DNA from: Girardinichthys multiradiatus
Lineage: Eukaryota > Chordata > Actinopteri > Cyprinodontiformes > Goodeidae
Assembly: GCF_021462225.1 (NCBI RefSeq)
Contig: NC_061811.1
Span: 5,853,663-5,917,662, forward strand
Length of the DNA stretch: 64,000 nucleotides
Direction: 5' to 3'
The translations under genes were made by a program, and so were the position numbers. Positions within the stretch are counted from its first letter, which is position 1; every line of letters starts with the position of its first letter. Below the pieces are notes generated by a model. It saw only the letters and a program-made list of their open reading frames with translations. It did no database searches and was not told where the DNA came from. Shown piece after piece: positions 10,186 to 21,391 of the stretch.

Positions 10186-11251
10186 CAGGGGTTGGACAAT
10201 GAAACTGAAACACCTGTCATTTTAGTGTGGGAGGTTTCATGGATAAATTGGACCAGCCTGGTAGCCAGTCTTCATTGATTGCACATTGCACCAGTAAGAG
10301 CAGAGTGTGAAGGTTCAATTACCAGGGTAAGAGCACAGTTATGCTCAAAATATTTAAATGCACACAACATTATGGGTGACATACCAGAGTTTAAAATAGG
10401 ACAAATTGTTGGTGCACGTCTTGCTGGCGCATCTGTGACCAAGACAGCAAGTCTTTGTGATATATCAAGAGCCACGGTATCCAGGGTAATGTCAGCATAC
10501 CACCAAGAAGGACGAACCACATCCAACAGGATTAACTGTGGACGCAAGAGGAAGCTGTCTGAAAGGGATGTTCGGGTACTAACCCGGATTGTATCCAAAA
10601 AACATAAAACCACAGCTGCCCAAATCACGGCAGAATTAAATGTGCACCTCAACTCTCCTGTTTCCACCAGAACTGTCCGTCGGGAGCTCAACAGGGTCAA
10701 TATACACGGCTGGGCTGCTATAGCCAAACCTTTGGTCACTCATGCCAATGCCAAACGTCAGTTTCAATGGTGCAAGGAGCGCAAATCTTGGGCTGTGGAC
10801 AATGTGAAACATGTATTGTTCTCTGATGAGTCCACCTTTACTGTTTTCCCCACGTCTGAGAGAGTTACAGTGTGGAGAAGCCCCAAAGAAGTGTACCACC
10901 CAGACTGTTGCATGCCCAGAGTGAAGCATAGGGGTGGATCAGTGATGGTTTGGGCTGCCATATCATGGCATTCCCTTGGCCCAATACTTGTACTAGATGG
11001 GCGTGTCACTGCCAAGGACTACCGAACCATTCTTGAGGACCATGTGCATCCAATGGTTCAAGCATTGTATCCTGAAGGCGGTGCCGTGTATCAGGATGAC
11101 AATGCACCAATACACACAGCAAGACTGGTGAAAGATTGGTTTGATGAACATGAAAGTGAAGTTGAACATCTCCCATGGCCTGCACAGTCACCAGATCTAA
11201 ATATTATTGAGCCACTTTGGGGTGTTTTGGAGGAGCGAGTCAGGAAACGTT
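10186..11251 (+). mobile_element. Tc1-like DD36E element, 3' truncated
   Basis: The left end is CAGGGGTTGGACAATGAAAC preceded by TA (10184-10185), with an inner GAAACACCTG motif. The transposase follows. The right terminal inverted repeat and the last part of the gene are missing: homology stops at about 11251 (after GTCAGGAAACGT) and unrelated sequence begins. It sits inside an older Tc1 terminal repeat. With one end gone the copy is immobile. Confidence 0.88.
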
Positions 11252-11268
11252 ACCTTGCATATGTCTGA
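10372..11268 (+). CDS. Tc1-like transposase with DD36E spacing, C-terminally truncated
   Basis: Encodes a cut-and-paste transposase. I prefer the ATG at 10372 (MGDIPEFKIGQIV) over the upstream in-frame ATG at 10279, because family proteins start there; this gives 298 aa. A first helix-turn-helix lies around residues 17-42 (AGASVTKTASLCDISRATVS), followed by a basic GRKRK linker and a second DNA-binding half (about 65-110). Catalytic residues by position are D152 (LFSDEST), D243 (QDDNAPIHT) and E280 (SPDLNIIEPLW). There are 36 residues between the second D and E, instead of the 34 of classical Tc1, as in the described DD36E (Incomer) group. The frame is open, but after residue 293 the family C-terminus (normally about 40 more residues) is replaced by YLAYV and a stop. 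Probably inactive, although all three catalytic residues persist. Confidence 0.85.
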   Translation: MGDIPEFKIGQIVGARLAGASVTKTASLCDISRATVSRVMSAYHQEGRTTSNRINCGRKRKLSERDVRVLTRIVSKKHKTTAAQITAELNVHLNSPVSTRTVRRELNRVNIHGWAAIAKPLVTHANAKRQFQWCKERKSWAVDNVKHVLFSDESTFTVFPTSERVTVWRSPKEVYHPDCCMPRVKHRGGSVMVWAAISWHSLGPILVLDGRVTAKDYRTILEDHVHPMVQALYPEGGAVYQDDNAPIHTARLVKDWFDEHESEVEHLPWPAQSPDLNIIEPLWGVLEERVRKRYLAYV

Positions 11269-12935
11269 AACCTGTTCGCATCTTCGGATGCGTCCAAAAA
11301 AACCTATGACAGCCTGCCTTATCTGCTGATCAAATTGTGCGTGCTGCAGTGTCAACTTCATTGGTGATGCCAGGGTGTCATTTTACTTTATATTCCACTG
11401 AAAGGTAGAGCAGATATGCAATAGTGTTATTGGGGTGAACCATTTCTGATAAGACGATCGAGCCAGAATGATGCCGGACCCTTGATGGTGACTACAGAAA
11501 ATATATAACTTTGACCATGTGTGGAATAGAGAAAAGTTCACAATGAAATTAAACCTGTGGACACAGTTATTGTGTTTGAAATTCATTAAAGTTTTTATAT
11601 TTATACTTTATCTGCCCTGAACTGTTCAACAAACAAACCGTTTAAAGGCCCGTTTATAACTATAGCGAGTGTATGTAAACGTTTTATCAGCGCAGGATAG
11701 TTGTATGAACAGGAAAAACAACCATCCACATACTAACTTGATTAAGGCCAGTTTAGAAAAGCTGGATGCAAAGCTTTCTTTGAATCCGGTTGTAGCAGGT
11801 GTAAAATAGAGATAATTAGAATGAAATTAGGATCTGAGGTGCCCTCAGTGAAATTAATGCTGACCCTTTGCAAAGATTTCTTATCAGAGCCCTGGTGCAG
11901 TACTTCACATTATATCAGAACAGACTCCATAGTGCTCACATTTATTTCAAGAGTGAGCTGGCTTATAAATACATTTCCTTAAACAAACATAGTGAAATTG
12001 GTTCAGTGTTGCTCAATGATAGAAAACGCAACTACTCCATTTGGACCTAGGTTTTGTTTGTCTTCTTTTCACTGATGTCAATGTCAGCCACATATCCTCT
12101 TGATATGCAAACAGGACTCATTTGTCATGTCTTGTAAGCACTTCGCTCCATCAGGGATGTGTATCGTTAGCAGGGGATGACAAGGCCTCGTTTCACAGCT
12201 GAATAAGCTTTCCAGCATGGGATCCAACGCTTGATTAAAAAGTAAAACACTCCACAGAAATCTTAGAAATGATGAATAGCCGAGCTCACTTGGAGTTAAT
12301 AACATCTGAGTGGAAGCAGAGCCAAGAGGCCCGTTATGGACGGCATAAATTAGGATGGCTCCCACAAAACAATTGCCAAAATGTATCAATGCAACAAGAG
12401 CTTACATGCATGGTAGCAAGTGCACACCTTTCAATGCATAGCTTAGTTTTACACGTGGTAAATCCAAAGCCTGTTGCATTACTTTTATCCTCTTTTTATA
12501 TACTTTCCTGTAGGAACTGTGTGGTTAATCTATTTAAGACCAATCACTGATAAAAGTATTTACACTCCTACTATCCATCACCTTTTGAAGACATTTCACA
12601 CTTTTCTATGTTAGAAAAGGAATGAGGGGATAGGATTATTTTAACTTCTTCCTCCATGTTTTCAACTTGTATGAAAGTGGCGAGCTTCACCGTCACACTA
12701 AGGCTCCATTCCTTCCTACATTGTTTATGAGGAGGTATGGTGCTGTATAGGTTCTCCTGTGTCTTCAGAGAGCATGAATGGATAGAGGGAAATATATAAC
12801 ATGGAAATTTAAATACATTACAGAGAAATGTTCCACTTGGCTTTATGCAAACATATAGTGACTTGCAAGAATAGAGCCTCAACAACCATTAGACAACTGT
12901 TATCAATTTATGATTTAGTTTTTATCATTTGTTAA
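11252..12935. other. Unassigned DNA
   Basis: No recognised gene. ORFs at 12084-12389, 12269-12550 and 12571-12885 lack domains and overlap on opposite strands. Confidence 0.45.
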
Positions 12936-12936
12936 T

Positions 12937-13250
12937 TAATACAGTGTCTAGGAAAGCAATTTACACCTCTTGATTCTTTTTTTCATCATGTTACAACCAC
13001 AAACCTGAAAGTCTTTTCTTGAGGTTTTATTTGATAGACCAAAATAAAGTCACACACAATTGTCAAATGGAAGGAAAATGACAAATAATGTTTTTTTACG
13101 ATTTTACACAAAAACAGCAACAGCAATGAAATCTATAGTATGCTCACTGTTTACTCTGATACCCATAAAGAAAATCAACTGCAACCAACTGTCTTCAGTC
13201 ATTTTATCTCAGCTTTTTTAGGAAAAGACCTAGAACTCAACTGAGAAACC
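12937..13250. mobile_element. Tc1-like left-end relic
   Basis: ATACAGTGTCTAGGAAAGCAATT, then CATGTTACAACCACAAACCT, TTTATTTGATAGACCA and, further on, CAACTGCAACCAACTGTCTTCAG. These are the terminal and subterminal parts of a common fish Tc1 family. The same subterminal phrase occurs in better shape at 59455. No transposase remains. Confidence 0.55.
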
Positions 13251-13659
13251 AATCAGGAGGAGGGAAAAAATACATAAAATAGGATCTATATGCAACGTGA
13301 AGTAAACTACAGACAGTTTTGATTCTTGGCAATTAACCATTTGCTATGGAAGAAAAACCAGACTAGCAAAAACAAACCAGGAAATATGAGAATACATGAA
13401 AGAAGAATAAACTTCACCAAGATGATCATAACTGAACCACAGAACCATAAAGTGCAAAATGACAACTTAAAATTGAACAAAGATTTACACAAAAAAATCA
13501 TAGACCGCAATACAAATATTACATGTTGCCAACACAAATCAAAAAATCAGTCACATTAATGTATTGCTATTTTATTGTACATCTTAACAGCCTGCAAAGG
13601 TGGCCCGAGGTTGTAAGACGTTCCAAGCAGGATTTAATCTGGGGACCCATCAACAGCTA

Positions 13660-13745
13660 AATTTGGGGTCTGCAACCTGCGGCTCTGGAGCTACTTGTGG
13701 CTCATTATGCCCTCCACAGTGGCTCTTAACTTTGGTCAAAAATGA
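13660..13745. mobile_element. hAT-like terminal fragment
   Basis: GGGGTCTGCAACCTGCGGCTCTGGAGC followed by GTGGCTC resembles the terminal repeat of a widespread vertebrate hAT-type family. Only about 85 bp is recognisable, and no partner end or target duplication was found. Confidence 0.35.
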
Positions 13746-15083
13746 TATAAAACTGAGCAGTGTCCTTGAAGTATTTTCATGCAATATCTGAATGAATCTT
13801 AGGGTCTTATCTAGATGATGTGGTTATGTTGTTGTCTGCAAGTTATCCTCTTTAGCATGCACTGGAGAGGTTTAACTGTGAAGAGGCTTAAATGAGTCTG
13901 TTCATCCACATTTGAGGTCATTAAAAAAATATGGATTGCTCCATCTGAGGTGGGGGTTAGCCTCTGCCTAAAAAGGTTAAAGTATCATGATGTCTCGTTA
14001 TTCAGTAATGGTAGTTTGGAGTGGAAGGTGGATAGAGGGACTGGGACCTATAGATACACAGGAAACAAGGAGATCTGATCTGTAAAAATGTAAAACATTT
14101 ATGAATATGGTTTATACCCTGAATTAACTAATTCTGGTGCTTGAATATTTTATTAAGAAATGAAACCCATTTCATCCTCTGCACGTGGATACAAAATTAT
14201 CTGCACCTTCTGGACCTCTTTACAGCTGAGAAAATGCATTTGCATTCCATGTCTCTCTTCATGGCACCCCTATTTCAGTTTTTGGTGAAAGCTCTACCTT
14301 TCTGAGCAGTTTCTATTATGCTGACGCAGCCCTACGACTTGCTCCACTTGTCTGTATAATGGGGGTGTCACCCTAGTGGCAGCATGTAGGTTAAAGTCTA
14401 TTATGGTTCATTGTTCCGGTACGTTTTTCTAAATCTCAGAGTGGCTTTTAGCACTGCCTGGAAAACGATGGGTCATGTGAGATCACAAGCGTGGGTTCAG
14501 TCTGAGCGATGGACAGCTCAGCTTAACTGTGTGACTGAATCTCAATTACTGTTTCTACATTTTACCACCAGATGAAAATGCACTCATCCAACGTGACCTG
14601 CAGCTGTCAGCGAGGAACACATCATCAATGTTTCCTGTACATGTCAGATATCTGGCTGCCGAGCAAACCATGAGGTGCTCTTGTTAGGAGTTGAGCATTC
14701 ATCATCCACTCTTTATTACTGTTCCCTGTCCCTTTTATTCTCAACTAGAACCTGAAATGGTCTGCATAAAACAGCACTGTTTTCCACCCATTCCACTTGC
14801 TACTTAAGGAGGTTCTCTCAGGTGCACAACCTCCTCCGCCACTGCTCTTCTCCATCTCTGTCTCTCTCTGCTTTGGTATGTGCAGCTGCATTTTCTGGGG
14901 AATGAGAGGAAGGATCCAGACTCAGAACACGAACAGACTTTTGTGAGAAGATGTGCTCTATTAGGGATGTAGAAGCCCCACCACAAAATATCACGGTCAG
15001 TCCTGCAGAGACAATTACAACTCTGCTACATGAAAATAATATCAGTAATGTCAAGCTAACTGTGCACCGGTTTTCTCCTTTTG
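13746..15083. other. Unassigned DNA
   Basis: No gene, RNA or repeat that I can name. Confidence 0.45.
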
Positions 15084-15465
15084 TCATGATCCATTGGGCT
15101 TTGATTTAGCATTGTGTGTTATTCTGTTAGTTCTGTATTTTAAGTGGATTCATGTGTTTTATTAGTTATTTTGGTGTAGTCACCAGGCTCCCCCCTTTAG
15201 CTGTAGTCACGCCCCCCAAACAGCTGTTTTTCTTTCAGTTAATCCTGTTCCTCACCTCCGGGTAAACAGGCTTTTGCTTTTAACTCACTATTTGCTGGAT
15301 TATTCTGTTTTAACCCATTATGGTTCTGTTGCTCCCCGTAGCTCCTGGTTTTCATGGTCCTTTTTTGGTTTTGTAAGGACCCGATTTTATTCTGCACTCC
15401 TCCTGCCTGTGTTTGGATCCTCAGCCTTCTTAAAACCCTTCTTTTTGAGGGTCTCAGTGACATAT
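15084..15465. repeat. Unclassified interspersed-repeat-like segment
   Basis: Starts TTGTCATGATCCATTGGG and runs through CACGCCCCCCAAACAGCTGT and TTAACTCACTATTTGCTGGA to about CTTAAAACCCTTCTTTTTGA. The composition and phrases recall a common fish dispersed repeat, but I cannot assign a class. The overlapping ORFs on both strands look like shadows. Confidence 0.35.
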
Positions 15466-15484
15466 GTCCAGTCAGGCGTCTCCT

Positions 15485-15770
15485 CTATAATTATGTAGCA
15501 AACTGACCCAGACTGAGAGACCATTTAGAGGCTCAGAAAACCATTGCAGGTGTTTAGAGCTAATTAGCTGATAATGATCTGACCCCATGAGTTTCCAATA
15601 TTTCCCATTTTTACAATGTTTTAAATTTCTGAGAAGCCATAATCATCACAATTACAAGAAATAAAGGCTTGAAATTGTTCACTCTATTTGTAATGAATCT
15701 ATGTAATATATGGGTTTCTCTTTCTGAAATTAGTGACAAAACAAAAAAAAAAACATTTTCAAGATATTAC
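15485..15770 (-). mobile_element. Tc1-type right-end relic
   Basis: Contains ACTGACCCAGACTGAGAGAC, CATTGCAGGTGTTTAGAGCT and, near the end, GAAATAAAGGCTTGAAAT and TGGGTTTCTCTTTCTGAAAT. The same sequence of blocks in the same order appears at 44715-45030 beside a decayed Tc1 transposase. This is therefore the transposase-start side of a related element, with the coding region lost. Confidence 0.6.
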
Positions 15771-18274
15771 ATTTATGTTTTTATGTACCTGTGGCACCTT
15801 GGTCCTAGAGCAATCTCATTTCACAGAGTAACGTATCATCTGTAAATGGTTAAATGGCAGTAACAGGTTTGATTTGAAAAGTGCTTTTATCCGGGATACT
15901 GCAGTTCGGGATTTGTACAAAAAAACCTACGTAAAGTCTAAAATGTTTAAAAAAAAATCTAAACTCTTTATCCTTTTCCACCATTTTTATGGAATGTTTT
16001 TAGCTTTTATGTTCTGTATCCGGAGTTGACATTTTGAAACAGTTTCTCTGTGAGAAAATAGCCATGGGTCAAGTTTCTTCATTTGCTTGAACCCAGTGAA
16101 ATAAAATCATTCTGTGAATACTGTGCAGCCCACCTCCCCTCAGGGAGTGTATATATATGGATTTTAACTCCCTTTCCCCCTCAGGCGACACTGAGCTTGA
16201 AAAATGATCAGTCCAAGTTACTCATAAGAAAAGTTCTAACTTGGTACCCAAACATCATTTAAACATTATGTATGAGTTTTTAACTAATGATGTTTTGTAC
16301 AATAATTGAAGTGATTACAGAGTGCTTTAAAATTCATCCACACCTCTGATTTGACAGATTTTGAACCTGTTTGGGGTTTTCTCTCAGGTAATCAGGAGGA
16401 TAAAACAACAGTTTGATTAAACATTAACAAGGCAATCTACCAGTCTAAATTATGTTGCTGGTTTAGCGTATCAACAGTAACAGGATCGTGACCTAATCTT
16501 TTTCCTCATTCATGTGAAACTTCACCCGATCATCCAGATACGACCAGGTTTGATTCAGATTTCTGCCTGGGGACAAATTACATTGTATTGTCATGGTTAA
16601 TTAGTAATAAAGTCTTCAAATAATTTGAATACTTTTCAATCGCACCAGTAAATCACATTATATCTTATTCTATTCTATTTGTAGTGCACCATACGATATT
16701 GTAACAGATGCAGAGCTTCAGCTTGTCACTAGTATACACTGTGTCCTTTAACAGATGCAGTGACAAGAAAGTCGCAGCAATCTTCAACCAGCTCATCCTA
16801 CATTTTTCAATCCCTCCGCTGTGACTATGTGCATCAGCGTGACCACAAGGAAGCAATTCGTCATGTTTGCTAAAACCAGCAGTGTTTGGAACATACTGAC
16901 CATCTGGACAGTGGGGTGTAGGAGGAATAGGGGATTTTTATGGACATATTTAAACTCTGTCCTCAGTAGAAACCTGTCAGTGTGAAGCATGTTGCAGCAG
17001 ACATTAATTGAAGCTGAGACACTGCTGTGGTTACCTAAAAAGTGAGAAACTTCTAACTTTTGAACAATAAATCTTTAATCATGATGGTGAGATGAGTCAG
17101 AAGCTGTTAAATCAACTGCTGTAAAATAAAAATGAACTTTCAGTGGGAGATTCCTGAAATGCTTTTAAACATATTTATTCAGACTGATGTTTCTCATTTT
17201 AACTATCATTAAGGACTAATAATGCTGCTCTTAAAAAGTGAAGCATCAGCGGCAGTCAAATGATGTCTTTCCATTTCCAGTATTGAGTTGTTTTGGCTGC
17301 AAGATGCTGACAGAGGGAATACTTCCTCCTGACTTGTGGCTCCTGGTTTGACGACTTTCTGGAGTCACTCCGTTCTCCGGTCTTTAGAAAAACATGTTTG
17401 TACACACCAGCTTTATTTGCTATTTCAACACAGAAATGTGACAACTCCTCATCTCAATTTTTTATATGTTTTAAACATTTTGGTTTTGAATCTTCCCCAC
17501 CACTTCCCCACCACAGCTATGTTTTTATATCTTGAAAAACAGTTAAATGCACGTAATGAGACAGATGTTACTAATGTGTTTTGGCATGTATATACATGCA
17601 GGACTAACAGCAATTATTGCGTGCCCATTTCCTGAAAACATTCCCCAGGTTTCGACCCACATATAGTTTTTAATTTATTGCTTTTGTTTTAGGAACGTGT
17701 TTCTGTGCAACAGCCTCTACACTTTTACACCATCTACTCTATTAATTACACCATCTACCATTGAAGATGGTCAGTGCAATGATCACGGAGCATCACCAAC
17801 TCCAATTCCTTTAAATCAGGCTTCCCAAATTGGCAACTTTTTGAGGGACATTTTAAATATAATTTTGCATGTAATACAAATTAGGGGGCAATATATAAAG
17901 TCTATATATAAATATTCATAGAAATATATGAATAGTTTTTATGAAATGAAAATTCACGATGCAATATGAATTTGCAGACTCAATGACAAACAGGAAAAGA
18001 CCTGTTGATGTAAGTAGTCTAAAATAGCAAATTTTACTCATTTATGAAACATGACGCTTGTATCAAAATAGTTCTTTATAAGTACACAAACCACAGACTA
18101 AACCAAGAGGTTTCTTTTGTATTTTTGTCAGTTTAAATAAATAATGCAAAAGAGGTTTGGCATTAATGGGATGCCAAGATTTAAAAACCTTCAAGAACAT
18201 CTGCAGAACCAGTAACCAGCTAAAGGAAGTATCGGCTTCAGGCACCAATCATGCTTCAGAATATGTTCTGAACA
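15771..18274. other. Unassigned DNA
   Basis: AT-rich with no recognised gene, RNA or repeat. ORFs of 60-99 aa (for example 17336-17635) show no domain. Confidence 0.45.
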
Positions 18275-18276
18275 TA

Positions 18277-19883
18277 CAGGTCCTTCTCAAAATATTAGCA
18301 TATTGTGATAAAGTTCATTATTTTCTATAATGTAATGATGAAAATTTAACATTCATATATTTTACATTCATTGCACACTAACTGAAATATTTCAGGTCTT
18401 TTATTGTCTTAATACGGATGATTTTGGCATACAGCTCATGAAAACCCAAAATTCCTATCTCACAAAATTAGCATATTTCATCCGACCAACAAAAGAAAAG
18501 TGTTTTTAATACAAAAAACATCAACCTTCAAATAATCATGTACAGTTATGCACTCAATACTTGGTCGGGAATCCTTTTGCAGAAATGACTGCTTCAATGC
18601 GGCGTGGCATGGAGGCAATCAGCCTGTGGCACTGCTGAGGTCTTATGGAGGCCCAGGATGCTTCGATAGCGGCCTTTAGCTCATCCAGAGTGTTGGGTCT
18701 TGAGTCTCTCAACGTTCTCTTCACAATATCCCACAGATTCTCTATGGGGTTCAGGTCAGGAGAGTTGGCAGGCCAATTGAGCACAGTGATACCATGGTCA
18801 GTAAACCATTTACCAGTGGTTTTGGCACTGTGAGCAGGTGCCAGGTCGTGCTGAAAAATGAAATCTTCATCTCCATAAAGCTTTTCAGCAGATGGAAGCA
18901 TGAAGTGCTCCAAAATCTCCTGATAGCTAGCTGCATTGACCCTGCCCTTGATAAAACACAGTGGACCAACACCAGCAGCTGACACGGCACCCCAGACCAT
19001 CACTGACTGTGGGTACTTGACACTGGACTTCTGGCATTTTGTCATTTCCTTCTCCCCAGTCTTCCTCCAGACTCTGGCACCTTGATTTCCGAATGACATG
19101 CAGAATTTGCTTTCATCCGAAAAAAGTACTTTGGACCACTGAGCAAGAGTCCACTGCTGCTTCTCTGTAGCCCAGGTCAGGCGCTTCTGCCGCTGTTTCT
19201 GGTTCAAAAGTGGCTTGACCTGGGGAATGCGGCACCTGTAGCCCATTTCCTGCACACGCCTGTGCACGGTGGCTCTGGATGTTTCTACTCCAGACTCAGT
19301 CCACTGCTTCCGTAGGTCCCTCAAGGTCTGGAATCGGCCCTTCTCCACAATCTTCCTCAAGGTCCGGTCACCTCTTCTCGTTGTGCAGCGTTTTCTGCCA
19401 CACTTTTTCCTTCCCACAGACTTCCCACTGAGGTGCCTTGATACAGCACTCTGGGAACAGCCTATTCGTTCAGAAATTTCTTTCTGTGTCTTACCCTCTT
19501 GCTTGAGGGTGTCAATAGTGGCCTTCTGGACAGCAGTCAGGTCGGCAGTCTTACCCATGATTGGGGTTTTGAGTGATGAACCAGGCTGGGAGTTTTAAAG
19601 GCCTCAGGAATCTTTTGCAGGTGTTTAGAGTTAACTCGATTCAGATGATTAGGTTCATAGCTCGTTTAGAGACCCTTTTAATGATATGCTAATTTTGTGA
19701 GATAGGAATTTTGGGTTTTCATGAGCTGTATGCCAAAATCATCCGTATTAAGACAATAAAAGACCTGAAATATTTCAGTTAGTGTGCAATGAATCTAAAA
19801 TATATGAATGTTAAATTTTCATCATGACATTATGGAAAATAATGAACTTTATCACAATATGCTAATTTTTTGAGAAGGACCTG
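18277..19883 (-). mobile_element. Full-length Tc1 element, copy 2 (1607 bp), coding-intact
   Basis: TA-flanked (18275-18276, 19884-19885) with termini CAGGTCCTTCTCAAAA and, inverted, TTTTTGAGAAGGACCTG. The left terminal inverted repeat covers about 18277-18487 and the right about 19675-19883. Each has an outer and an inner copy of the site TCTCA.AAAATTAGCATAT (left outer near 18285, left inner near 18458, and mirror positions on the right). That is the IR/DR organisation. Of the three copies in the window, only this one has an uninterrupted transposase and both ends, so it is the best candidate for a mobile copy. Confidence 0.95.
18554..19558 (-). CDS. Tc1 transposase, intact 334 aa
   Basis: Cuts and pastes its own element in the nucleus, joining it to TA sites. 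The N-terminus is MGKTADLTAVQ. A paired-type DNA-binding region follows, with the first helix-turn-helix around residues 24-44 (TQKEISERIGCSQSAVSRHL), a GRPR-like basic linker at 49-58 (GRKKCGRKRC) and a second half at about 62-108. The catalytic DDE residues are D148 (LFSDESKF), D238 (QHDLAPAHS) and E273 (SPDLNPIENLW), with 34 residues between the last two, the classical DD34E spacing. The Gly-rich block VMVWGAVSAAGVGPL is present. The protein ends GFPTKY. Length and motifs match complete family members. It differs from both broken sister copies at R80 (they have G), L138 (V) and T173 (P), so those changes may be private to this copy and could affect activity. The ATG is 28 bases after TTTAAAACTCCC on the coding strand, and no upstream in-frame Met fits better. 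Confidence 0.95.
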   Translation of the reverse strand: MGKTADLTAVQKATIDTLKQEGKTQKEISERIGCSQSAVSRHLSGKSVGRKKCGRKRCTTRRGDRTLRKIVEKGRFQTLRDLRKQWTESGVETSRATVHRRVQEMGYRCRIPQVKPLLNQKQRQKRLTWATEKQQWTLAQWSKVLFSDESKFCMSFGNQGARVWRKTGEKEMTKCQKSSVKYPQSVMVWGAVSAAGVGPLCFIKGRVNAASYQEILEHFMLPSAEKLYGDEDFIFQHDLAPAHSAKTTGKWFTDHGITVLNWPANSPDLNPIENLWDIVKRTLRDSRPNTLDELKAAIEASWASIRPQQCHRLIASMPRRIEAVISAKGFPTKY

Positions 19884-19885
19884 TA

Positions 19886-21380
19886 GTTTGAATGTATTTT
19901 GGCAGTAATATGATCCTACAATCAGTTTAACTAGTGGAAAATGGACCTGAATTGCATAAAAATTACCTCCACCAACAGTATATTTAAAATATTTTCATAT
20001 GAAAAGTATCTGAACAATATTATAATGTAGAAAATTACTTCAAAGATTTTCTGTACAGGGTCTTTTAAGCTGTTAAAAAATAAACACTCTTGTTCTGCTG
20101 CAATTCCTACTGTGGAGCAATAATATATCATCAGGGGTGACTCCTACTGTTCAGGAAGAGAACTGCAGTGACTAAGAGAAAAAACATTGAAAGTGTTTTA
20201 CCCTAGCATACCTACTTTATTTAAAAAGGGCTTCAAAACAACACCAGCTGAAACAAAGTGCTGCACATAACTGTCTTGCTGATGTTGAAAGCCAAAGAAC
20301 AAAAAAGGTTTTTTTAAGACGAGTTTTAAAACACATGTTTCCTTTGCGGTAACCATGGTTGAGAAAATGCAAAGCACAACTCCCTTTTAAAAGGAGCAAT
20401 TCAGCTGTTCTGACTGGTCAGAAAGACAGAATGCTGTTTGCTGCCCTGTGCTTGTTAACGCTTCCCCTGAGTTGACAATTAGATCATTATAAATATGCTA
20501 GTAGGTCATTTTGTGTCAGTGCTGAAACAAAGTGCAAATTAGGTTATTGTGATTAAGTTAATTTTCATTACTTTTACAATGAAGTGCATTTCATCTAATT
20601 GCTATTCATAACACCTTAGACTGAAAGTAAACACTCAAACATAAACACTGAAGCTGCATCGCTTTAATCAGTGAATAAAAATTAAATACTTAAAAGAATT
20701 AACATGTTAGCAGAATTAGAAATAAATACTATGGTATATATACAATGATGTAATAGCTTGGCTTTGTTTTTAGCCCTTGGATCCTTTAAAGCTTACATTA
20801 AAGAGCATTTTCATCAGCTCTGCTCTCCTGCCCTCGTTTTTCCCACCTTTAACTGTAGTCAGCAGAATGCAGTCCTCCTTTCATCATTTTATGTGAGGAT
20901 TTCCAGGGATCTAAGTGAGGTTTGCCACAAGATTTATTCCTCCTGATCAGCTACTCTCTGCACAATCTCATGGTCCTGGCGGCAGATTGCCACAGCCCTC
21001 TAATTTACACTGATCTCTTGCTCTTCCACTTATTTTTCAAAACTACCAGAACATGGTCTCCACATGACCTACGATCTCTGCCTGCTCTTTAGTTTTACAG
21101 CAGTCTTAAAAAGTGGTTTCAGTTTGAGCCCCCTTGTATTTAATCATTTTAACTGCACATCAGTTAACAGAAAGGTTATGTTTATGGATGCATGATGTGG
21201 ACTTATTAGCTTTGTTTCAGACATATACACTCTGCAGCTGTTAAAGCAACTCTAGTGGGTAAACTATGGGTTCAACAGCCCCACAGCAGGCACAGATATA
21301 CATGAAACATAACCTTATCCAGATTCTTCAGCAGGTATAATGATTAATAATTTATCATTAATTTCAACTACAACCCCAAA
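19886..21380. other. Mostly unassigned DNA with a LINE 3' UTR-like patch
   Basis: From about 20214 to 20345 the plus strand reads TTTATTTAAAAAGGGCTTCA, CAAAGTGCTGCACATAAC and GACGAGTTTTAAAACACA. This resembles the reversed 3' end of LINEs such as the one at 56275. The rest holds nothing I recognise. Confidence 0.4.
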
Positions 21381-21391
21381 TCTCTGATGAG

